DNA of 64,000 nt from Ypsolopha sequella (taxonomy: Eukaryota; Arthropoda; Insecta; Lepidoptera; Ypsolophidae): positions 2,232,001-2,296,000 of the forward strand of contig OW204012.1 in NCBI GenBank assembly GCA_934047225.1. Reading direction: 5' to 3'. Shown here one piece after another: positions 10,612 to 19,175 of the stretch (the first letter of the stretch is position 1; every line of letters starts with the position of its first letter). The notes under the pieces were generated by a model. That model searched no databases. It was not told the DNA's origin and saw only the letters and a list, made by a program, of their open reading frames with translations. Position numbers and translations under genes: made by a program.

Positions 10612-11167
10612 CACTGCCTAACTTTTTAATGTTTATCTTCAATTCTAAACTGACTGACTGGCTAACACAAACACTGCCTAACTTTTTAATGTTTATCTTC
10701 AATTCTAAACTGACTGACTGGCTAACACAAACACTGCCTAACTTTTTAATGTTTATCTTCAATTCTAAACTGACTGACTGGCTAACACAAACACTGCCTA
10801 ACTTTTTAATGTTTATCTTCAATTCTAAACTGACTGACTGGCTAACACAAACACTGCCTAACTTTTTAATGTTTATCTTCAATTCTAAACTGACTGACTG
10901 GCTAACACAAACACTGCCTAACTTTTTAATGTTTATCTTCAATTCTAAACTGACTGACTGGCTAACACAAACACTGCCTAACTTTTTAATGTTTATCTTC
11001 AATTCTAAACTGACTGACTGGCTAACACAAACACTGCCTAACTTTTTAATGTTTATCTTCAATTCTAAACTGACTGACTGGCTAACACAAACACTGCCTA
11101 ACTTTTTAATGTTTATCTTCAATTCTAAAGTGACTGACTGGCTAACACAAACACTGCCTAACTTTTT
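10612..11167. repeat. 60-bp minisatellite, right block (about 9 units)
   Basis: Same unit as 4345-4630, almost without change; one visible variant has AAAGTGACTG in place of AAACTGACTG. The array ends at ACTTTTTGCG. Confidence 0.95.
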
Positions 11168-11339
11168 GCGAATACGATAAATCTTGTAAAACCTCACTGT
11201 GTGTACCCAGAGTCAAGCTTGCTTAGTGTGGGGCCACAAGAATACAAGAATTTGTAAAATATGTAAAATACTTTATATTTAGTTTTTTTTTCTTCGTAAT
11301 TAAGTTTTTATTGTAAGAATCTTTGTTTGTATTGGTAAA

Positions 11340-11700
11340 TAAATAACTTTGAATTTGAATTTAATTTATAAAGCAATATACAAGGTGACTTTTTGATCAT
11401 CGTCCAAATTCATACTGAAGGCTTGGTAATTGATCAGCATCATGAATCGATGAAAATTTTTGTGAAATTCGTATAACGAAATTTCGACTTCCCATAGTAA
11501 TTCAGTCCCAGTCCTGAGTCGAAATTTCATTTTATGAATTTTACAAAAATCGTTATTGGTTCATGATTCTGATCACTTACCAAGGCTCAAGTATGAATTT
11601 GGACGATGTTTACAAATTCACCTTGTATATTATACGATTAAAATGATAGGTAAAATATATACATATTATACAAGGTGAAATCCAATCAACCCCCCGAACC
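11340..11700 (-). mobile_element. LINE 3'-end relic split by palindromic MITE P (11379-11627)
   Basis: GAATTTGAATTT and AAGCAATA lie to the left, and the ATTATACGATTAAAATGATAG segment resumes on the right. The MITE between has TACAAGGTGA termini with TA on both sides. Confidence 0.75.
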
Positions 11701-12185
11701 CATACCAACTTTATATTCTCTGCCCATACCGTCTTTATCTTTACATATGTAATTGCTGATTTCTATAGAGAATTTGAAGGAAACTCAATTTTCAGTACTA
11801 ACATTTTAGCATTTTTTTAAGTATGACAAATCCAAATTATTTCATTTTTTTTTTTTGTATGAATGAGACAGAATTAAGCTAACAGCAACATTAATTTAAT
11901 TTTTGAAAAGTGTTAGCTGTAAAAGATATTACGAATCTTATCATGGAAGTGGATGGCATCAAGGACGAACTGTTTTTGAAGATTTAATTACACAGATGAA
12001 AAACCTTTAAATCAACTTTCAAACAAAAAAAAAATACTGAAATAGCTATTAAATTACAAGAATTATAAACTCGAAAATTTGTAAGAAAATTTCGGCAATT
12101 TCATAGGTAAAGACCTATTATCTACACAATAAATTAATGTACGATTGCGATATTAGATCAACACGTTTTTTTTTTCTTCTACACA
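11701..12185. other. No gene seen
   Basis: AT-rich intron sequence. Part of it (GACAAATCCAAATTATTTCA, about 11825) resembles 36230-36290 in reverse, so it is probably an old interspersed repeat. Confidence 0.4.
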
Positions 12186-12396
12186 GTTTTCTGACAGGGA
12201 TCCTTCTGCGTGTTTCTGGTAGACAGCCAATTTAGACGCCATCGTCGAGGGTTCCGGCACCGCGCTCACCAACCCGCCTGCCCAGCGTGTGTGAGTATGG
12301 GCAATTCTTCCAGGATGACCGCCGGGAGTGGCAAAGTCCTGGAAAGGCTTATGTCCAGCAGTGGACAAACTAGGCTGATGGATGGATGGATGGGCT
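12186..12396 (+). mobile_element. RTE-type LINE 3' tail, copy 1
   Basis: Contains CCTGGAAAGGCTTATGTCCA followed by GCAGTGGACAAACTAGG and a (GATG)n tail, a familiar lepidopteran RTE 3' end. Confidence 0.8.
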
Positions 12397-12536
12397 GATG
12401 CTGTTGTCTTACCGAACTATTACGATGGGGCAGCTAACCACGGGTTTGAGATGAATGCTGCCGCAACGTACGAAAGCACAGTTTTTTCCACATACTACTA
12501 AGGGCCATAGCTTTCAGTTTTTGATAAGAACCAGCG

Positions 12537-12866
12537 ATGGGTGGTAAGAATGATACCGGGCTCTACTGTGGAGGTACCACCATGTTACTCGCAAACCCCC
12601 CGAAGGACAGCTCTCAAACAGGCACAACCAGGTGGCCCACCGATTGGTGGCAGTATATTCATCCCCAATTGCCGGCCCTTATATAAAACAGACTGGTGAC
12701 AGGCAGAGGCGTCACTGGTGCGAGGGTTGAGGCACCGCGCTCACCAACCCGCCTGCCCAGCGTGTGTGAGTATGGGCAATTCTTCCAGGATGACCGCCGG
12801 GAGTGGCAAACTCCTGGAAAGGCTTATGTCCAGCAGTGGACGAACTAAGCTGATGGATGATAATAA
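12537..12866 (+). mobile_element. RTE-type LINE 3' tail, copy 2 (longer)
   Basis: The same 3' end as 12186-12396, preceded by TACCGGGCTCTACTGTGGAG and ACAGACTGGTGACAGGCAGA segments. It is shared with 15690-16014 and, in reverse, 31217-31567. Confidence 0.8.
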
Positions 12867-13184
12867 CTACTATTTAAATGTAATAAAATAACTGCTATTT
12901 AAATTAAGTTAAATAGTATACCAGGTAAAGTGTTGCAAGTCATAGATGTCAAACCTAACAAGGTAAGAGAAATCATGAAGAGACATCTGTTGTCTTGAAC
13001 TAATTAATTATGTTAGTTAAATGTTTTTACTTGTATTTTTTGTTATGTATTGTACCACGAAGAAGTGGCTCAGAAATCACATTTAAACCCCCCTAAGGGT
13101 TTACGTGATTTTTTTTAATAAGATTAAAATATGTACAAAACATGTGTATTAAATAAAAAAAAATAATAAAAAAAATGTCCTTAC

Positions 13185-13382
13185 CAAGCGTCATGGTCTT
13201 CCCGTTGTTATCCACAAAGTTGGCGGTCTTATACCACTCTTGGTCTCTGCGGGCGTTGTTGAGCACGCTCCAGATGGTCCGTATCACAACGGAGTAAGGC
13301 TCATTATGGAAGATCAGGATCACAGACACGGAAGGCAGCTCCGCGTCATACACCAATCTTTTGCACGCCGGGTGACGATGGT
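13185..13382 (-). CDS. Polypeptide GalNAc-transferase, coding exon 2 (start of catalytic domain)
   Basis: The exon lies between a CAG acceptor (13385-13383) and a GTAAGG donor (13184-13183). It carries two bases, 65 codons and one base, so it joins exon 1 and the exon at 862 without breaking frame. The peptide begins HRHPACKRLVYDAELPSVS and runs into VILIFHNEPYSVVIRTIWSV, which is the opening beta strand and helix of the GT-A fold in this family. The later part, DQEWYKTANFVDNNGKTM, is less typical and may be a paralog-specific insertion before the DDNS strand. The upstream intron is about 15.2 kb and the downstream one about 12.3 kb, both full of transposons. Confidence 0.92.
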
Positions 13383-13429
13383 CTGAGGTAAAAAGTACAA
13401 GAGTTTGAGGCATGACGAATATTCTATAC

Positions 13430-14729
13430 ACTGGGCCGCAAAGAAAGCGGGTTAAAGTAGGGCCACTGAGTGATGGCACTTATGACAGCTGCATTTAGTG
13501 ACATTTAAAATTTCGGTTAAAAATAAAAATCAAATGTGAGTTTACTCAACATTAGACACGTTATTCAACATTCAACATAATGATACAAAAGGAAAATGTG
13601 CCAAAACCAGTGGCGTAGCTATCGGAGGGCTATGCGGTGTAGTGCCCCGGGGCCCTAAGAGATGTTTAAATATCTAAATCGAAAAAAGTATTTTACTATC
13701 ATTTATTTTCGTTTAGTATAACTTCGTCATTGTTTTGTTTTTAATTAAATATTATTGCGTAACTTGGCGACCTCAAACACGCCCTATAAAAAATGAGAAA
13801 CTTTTTTTTTTAATTCTTTGTTTCTATACGAATTCTTTTGCACAATAAAGAAACATTCAAATCGAAAAATAATAACCGAAACAAGTAGTACATCACTATC
13901 AACAATGAAGTAGTACATTTTTTAATTCACACTTGCTTATAAATAATTACGATACTTTGTAGGCATTTAAACGTCATAGGCGCCATCACTCAGTGGCTCT
14001 ACTGTAGTAACAAAAACCTCAATAACTTACAAAGTATTGGAATTAGCTTTATAAAATTATAGGCTTAATGATATTGATATTTTTAGTTTATCTTTAACTT
14101 GTTATAGAAATAATGTTCGAAAAGAAATCTCATCGTAAATCTAAAATTGCTATAAATAAAATCTCTTTATAAGTTTTTAATACCAGATAGGTGTTTTCAG
14201 CTCAATGGATTGTAAGCATTTCTTTACAGGGGACTATAGGTCTATTAATTTAATATGTTATTTGTTAGTTCATTTTCTTGAACTTTGTAATTATTTTTAT
14301 AAGTGACCGTTTGTTTCTTGTAAAAAATAAAGACTGTATTATAGACAATTTTATATTGCTTGAATAAAAGTCAAAGAAGTTCAAGTTTATGAAGTTTATT
14401 TAAAATAAAAGTAGGTTAAAAAAGTAAGTAAATTGAAATTTTTGGAAAAATGTGCTAGGGTATCAAATATGCAATTTTCACACATTTTAATATTTCGTAT
14501 TGCCACCACGAGCTGTTAATACAGCTTTTATACAAATTGTAATTTTTAATGTTTTTACTTAACCTACTTTTATTTAAAATAAACTCCATAAACTTGAACT
14601 TCTTTGACTTTTATTGAATCAATATAAGATTATCTATAATACAGTCTTTATTTTTTAAAGCTAATTCCAATACTTTGGAAGTTATTGAGGTTTTTGTTAT
14701 CGACCCGCTTTATTTGCGGCCCAGTGTAT
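13430..14729. mobile_element. TA-flanked DNA transposon remnant with nested palindromes
   Basis: The termini CACTGGGCCGCAAAGAAAGC (about 13432) and its near-reverse complement (about 14708-14727) are next to TA. Inside are a second inverted pair (14029-14062 with 14658-14697) and a third (about 14320-14440 with 14555-14660). No open transposase was seen. It starts about 50 bases from GalNAc-T exon 2. Confidence 0.6.
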
Positions 14730-14754
14730 TCGTAACTACTGTAAGTTTAATTAT

Positions 14755-14905
14755 CTCGCGATATACTTTTTTTTCCACTGTTTAACGGCTCTGGATACAG
14801 TCCTTCTGAGCCAATCATAATTTAAAGTTCACAAGATTATATTTGTTTTATTTCCTCACACTATGCTACGCTCGTGTTTTAAATCGTCCTCGTAAACTAG
14901 TATTA
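14755..14905 (-). repeat. Interspersed repeat family X, partial copy
   Basis: Reverse-orientation match to 215-420, including the AACGGCTCTGGATACAGTC block. Confidence 0.65.
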
Positions 14906-15149
14906 AATGACATTCAGTAGTTCTCAGAATTATGATACACCTAGTAGGCAAATTGCAAAATGCCGAATTCTACGATTTGACGGCGACATAAACATATAGG
15001 GTGTCACCATTCTGAGAAGTTATCATCCGAGCGTGTAAGCTGCTGACGTTTACAAAGGTAATGAGTGGAACCAGTTAGTGACTGGCTCAGACACATTGAG
15101 GGATTGGAGAATCGAAAGAAGGATGTCATCATGGCGTATTTACCCAAAA

Positions 15150-15456
15150 TTCAAATTCAAAATTCAAAAAGTTTATTTTGCAAAGTAGGTATATATAATA
15201 CACGTTTCACAAGTCAAATTTTAATCTTATAAAAATATATGTAATAAAATAATAAATGTACATGAACTACTTAGATTAAATGTTTATTTAATTTATGTAG
15301 CAATATATATACGATTAAAATTATAGGTAAAATATTATTATACAAGGTGAAATCCAATCAACCGCCCGAACCCATACCGGAGACCCGGCCAGGGACCAGG
15401 AACAAGGTTCAATGATCACCAACCGAGCCCCCAGCACGAATCCAGGCGGCCGACCA
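15150..15456 (-). mobile_element. LINE 3'-end relic
   Basis: Runs from TTCAAATTCAAAATTC to GGCGGCCGACCAAA. It is 5'-truncated against the hAT-like sequence that follows. Confidence 0.75.
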
Positions 15457-15469
15457 AAGGGCCGACCCT

Positions 15470-16172
15470 AGGGCCAAAAGGGCCATGGCCCAGGGCAGCA
15501 GGCTGCGAGGGGCGGCACAAGCTGCACCTCGCGCTCAGCTTTGGGCGCCTTTCATTATCAATCGTCAGGTACCCATCTAGTTGATCGTCCAAGGTACCTT
15601 TTAATTTGTATTGCTTTTTGACTTTATAGACATTAAAACAAATTGGTCATCGGAAAATATGTAAATATTGAATAATAGTGTTCATTTATTAGGTGATAGA
15701 GCTGATGCCGGGCTCGACTGTGGAGGTACCACCATCTTACTTGGAGATCCCCTCGAAGTAATTTGAGGGAGAGTAAGAGGACAGCTCACAGGCAAAAAAC
15801 CAGGAGGCGCACCATGCCTGGGACCGACGGATGGCGGTATATCCGGGCCTTATACGGAGCAGACTGGTGACGGGCAGAGGTGTCAAAGGTGCGAGGGCGA
15901 GCCTGCCCAGCGTGTGTGAGTATGGGCAATTCTTCCAGGATGACCGCAGGCAGTGGCTAAGTCCTGGAAAGGCTTATGTCCAGCTGTGGACTAACTAGGC
16001 TGATGGATGGATGGTGTTCATTTGTTTGTAAGATATTTTTAGTTTATTCATTCATTATTATCACAGCCACTGCTGGGTTTTATTTTTAATTGAAATATTT
16101 TTGCTTTTTGCTCGTTAATTTATGGGGCGACAAACCTTACAGGCTCTGGGCGCCAAATCTTAAAATACGCCC
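15470..16172. mobile_element. hAT-like element with GGCGTATTTTAAG terminus, containing an RTE tail
   Basis: The outer parts (15470-15690 and 16015-16172) match the outer parts of 60668-63305 in reverse. The right end is the complement of CAGGGGCGTATTTTAAG. The RTE tail at 15690-16014 was inserted later. Confidence 0.55.
15690..16014 (+). mobile_element. RTE-type LINE 3' tail, copy 3
   Basis: Matches 12537-12866 closely and ends in GGCTGATGGATGGATGG. Confidence 0.8.
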
Positions 16173-16244
16173 CTGGATGTTATATTGCTGAAGTCAAGAA
16201 AGGCAAGTAGATTAAGTAACATATCGTCCATGGCTTCACAAAAG

Positions 16245-17734
16245 TATGTAAGCCACGACGTTACGTAATAACTCGGTGTACCTACAGTACCTGTGTCTTA
16301 CATACATAAAGTATGTAAGCCACATCGTTACGTAATAACTCGGTGTACCTACAGTACCTGTGTCTTACATACATAAAGAGTATGTAAGCCACATCGTTAC
16401 GTAATAACTCGGTGTACCTACAGTACCTGTGTCTTACATACATAAAGAGTATGTAAGCCACATCGTTACGTAATAACTCGGTGTACCTACAGTACCTGTG
16501 TCTTACATACATAAAGTATGTAAGACACATCGTTACGTAATAACTCGGTGTACCTACAGTACCTGTGTCTTACATACATAAAGTATGTAAGCCACATCGT
16601 TACGTAATAACTCGGTGTACCTACAGTACCTGTGTCTTACATACATAAAGTATGTAAGCCACATCGTTACGTAATAACTCGGTGTACCTACAGTACCTGT
16701 GTCTTACATACATAAAGTATGTAAGCCACATCGTTACGTAATAACTCGGTGTACCTACAGTACCTGTGTCTTACATACATAAAGAGTATGTAAGCCACAT
16801 CGTTACGTAATAACTCGGTGTACCTACAGTACCTGTGTCTTACATACATAAAGTATGTAAGCCACATCGTTACGTAATAACTCGGTGTACCTACAGTACC
16901 TGTGTCTTACATACATAAAGTATGTAAGCCACATCGTTACGTAATAACTCGGTGTACCTACAGTACCTGTGTCTTACATACATAAAGTATGTAAGCCACA
17001 TCGTTACGTAATAACTCGGTGTACCTACAGTACCTGTGTCTTACATACATAAAGTATGTAAGCCACATCGTTACGTAATAACTCGGTGTACCTACAGTAC
17101 CTGTGTCTTACATACATAAAGAGTATGTAAGCCACATCGTTACGTAATAACTCGGTGTACCTACAGTACCTGTGTCTTACATACATAAAGTATGTAAGCC
17201 ACATCGTTACGTAATAACTCGGTGTACCTACAGTACCTGTGTCTTACATACATAAAGTATGTAAGCCACATCGTTACGTAATAACTCGGTGTACCTACAG
17301 TACCTGTGTCTTACATACATAAAGAGTATGTAAGCCACATCGTTACGTAATAACTCGGTGTACCTACAGTACCTGTGTCTTACATACATAAAGTATGTAA
17401 GCCACATCGTTACGTAATAACTCGGTGTACCTACAGTACCTGTGTCTTACATACATAAAGAGTATGTAAGCCACATCGTTACGTAATAACTCGGTGTACC
17501 TACAGTACCTGTGTCTTACATACATAAAGTATGTAAGCCACATCGTTACGTAATAACTCGGTGTACCTACAGTACCTGTGTCTTACATACATAAAGTATG
17601 TAAGCCACATCGTTACGTAATAACTCGGTGTACCTACAGTACCTGTGTCTTACATACATAAAGAGTATGTAAGCCACATCGTTACGTAATAACTCGGTGT
17701 ACCTACAGTACCTGTGTCTTACATACATAAAGAG
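16245..17734. repeat. Minisatellite, about 22 copies of a 67/69-bp unit
   Basis: Each unit runs TATGTAAGCCACATCGTTAC, GTAATAACTCGGTGTACC, TACAGTACCTGTGTC, TTACATACATAAAG, with or without an extra AG. Units are otherwise nearly identical; variants are CACGACG in unit 1 and GTAAGACAC in unit 5. The end and start of adjacent units form an 8-bp inverted repeat (CTTACATA/TATGTAAG), and the unit contains the palindrome TTACGTAA. It lies in GalNAc-T intron 1. There are no variable spacers, so it is not CRISPR-like. Confidence 0.97.
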
Positions 17735-18220
17735 TCTGCACACGTACATTAAGGTACTGCGTTTATTGCTACATGCGTCTTGGGTCCATCTACCTCCGGT
17801 GTCAGTGTGACGTGCTAATTTTGGGACACCCTGTATAGGCTATAAGGAGTGTTGATTTAATAACCGCCAAGCCGAAAATGGGACAAAGACTGAATAAACG
17901 CGGGCTGAGCCACGAGCAAAAGGTTGGTATATAAGGTATATATATAAGGTATGTATTTTATTTATATTGGGCTTCTTGTGTAGTTATTATGTACATAACC
18001 TTGGATAAAGAAACTCAATAGAAAATAAAATGAATAGAACTGTATATAATGTTTCCTTTATCAATTAAAATCTCATTGATTACAAATTGGACTTGCTATA
18101 CCAGAAACGAAATAAGTATACCTAATCATAAATTGATTGATAGAAAATGAATTGCTAATAAAGCTTGCTTATCAACATATTCAATGACCAAAAATTCTAA
18201 TTTTGAATAGTAAATTACGT
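17735..18220. other. No gene seen
   Basis: Intron sequence between the minisatellite and the tRNA-like element. It begins TCTGCACACGTACATTAAGG and is AT-rich with no open frame of note. Confidence 0.4.
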
Positions 18221-18336
18221 TACCAATATATCATTGCAGTAAAGAAACGCAGAAAGAAAAGTAAATCTGGATGTGAGGAGCTCTGAACTGGGATTCGAAC
18301 CCGGGACCTCTCGCTTACCGGGCGATTGCTCTAACC

Positions 18337-18759
18337 CAGCGTTTCTTAACCTGTGGTCCGCGGACCCCTGGGGGGTCCCCTAGCATATGTATGGGGGTCC
18401 GCAGCCTAATCTATGGACTGAGACATTTACTGCTTTTCTCAACGACATATTTCTGTGAAAAGGCATTCTCTGCTCTTGTGTATACTAAAAACGAATACAG
18501 AAATAGATTAAAAGTGGAATCCGATTTGAGACTACAACTCAGTAGTAATATAAACCCAAATATCACTAATTTAGTTGCAAAAAAGCAGCACCGACCTTCT
18601 CATTAACGTATTTTATATGAAAAAGTATACATTTTTTTGTAATTTGTAGACCTAAAATAAATGGTCCGAAATTTATTGCTGCTTTTTTATTAAAGGGGTC
18701 CTTAAAATTGTGCTTGATTTTCTAAGGGGTCCGTGGACAAAAAAGGTTAAGAAACGCTG
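18337..18759 (+). mobile_element. Small nonautonomous hAT inside the tRNA-like sequence
   Basis: The termini CAGCGTTTCTTAACC and GGTTAAGAAACGCTG are perfect inverted repeats. The flanks are CTCTAACC (18329-18336) and CTCGAACC (18760-18767), an 8-bp duplication with one change. Confidence 0.88.
18406..18606 (+). pseudogene. hAT transposase C-terminal remnant (ZBED/SCAND3-like)
   Basis: The frame encodes TYFCEKAFSALVYTKNEYRN, then RLKVESDLRLQLSS and a final KKQHRPSH. This is the dimerisation tail of ZBED-type hAT transposases. Only the last 65 or so residues remain, so the element must have been moved by a transposase supplied elsewhere. Confidence 0.8.
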
Positions 18760-19175
18760 CTCGAACCACTGAGCTATCCAGGTCTCAACACAACTCGTGA
18801 ATTTACCGATGTGCTTTCCCATACTGCAATGATATTTATAGATACCCACTTTATGTGTTTTACTTTTCTTTACTGCAATGATATAATGTTAATTTATATC
18901 TCCCTGCGATGGATAAATCGTCAAGTGTTCAAACATGGAAATTTATTTCTGTCACAGTAAATTACGTTTTTCGTGATTTTAGTGATCTTTCCGATTTTTT
19001 TTTCTCGATGATTGTGATACTTGTGTCAAATCTGAAAAATTACAATGTAGTTCCACTTCTTAACAACTTACAAACATTTTATTCGTTAAAAATATTTCGT
19101 TTTATTAAGCTAAATTGTCCAAATGCGAGAGCATGTTTGGCGCAACCGACCCTTAATAGAATCCACCATCTAGGC

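Larger units (their letters stand above)
18278..18789 (-). pseudogene. tRNA-like sequence (SINE head or dead tRNA), split by a hAT element
   Basis: On the minus strand, GGATAGCTCAGTGGTT lies right of the insertion, and TAGAGCAATCGCCCGG followed by GGTTCGAATCCC lies left. D, anticodon and T arms fold with few mismatches. The loop CCGGTAA would place GGT as anticodon but has C instead of the universal U33. Two acceptor-stem pairs fail, so a working tRNA is unlikely. Confidence 0.6.
18221..18890 (-). mobile_element. Inverted-repeat element enclosing a tRNA-like sequence
   Basis: TATCATTGCAGTAAAG (about 18226) reappears inverted as CTTTACTGCAATGATA (about 18869), each next to a matching AGTAAA-rich stretch. 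Between them on the minus strand is a tRNA-like head with A and B box sequences. It could be a SINE captured in a MITE or a tRNA-carrying foldback element. Confidence 0.55.

Noticed and set aside
10550..11197. Repetitive proteins of about 200 residues on both strands
   Set aside because: Both come from the 60-bp minisatellite, whose length is a multiple of three; no start context, domain or codon bias supports a gene.
16245..17734. CRISPR-like array
   Set aside because: Repeats are contiguous with no unique spacers, the genome is eukaryotic and there are no cas genes; it is a minisatellite.
18391..18606. Independent small protein gene
   Set aside because: The sequence is the C-terminal tail of a hAT transposase inside a defined nonautonomous element.
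18278..18789. Functional tRNA gene (Thr-like GGT anticodon)
   Set aside because: It is interrupted by a 423-bp hAT, has two acceptor mismatches and lacks U33; a SINE head or dead tRNA is more likely.
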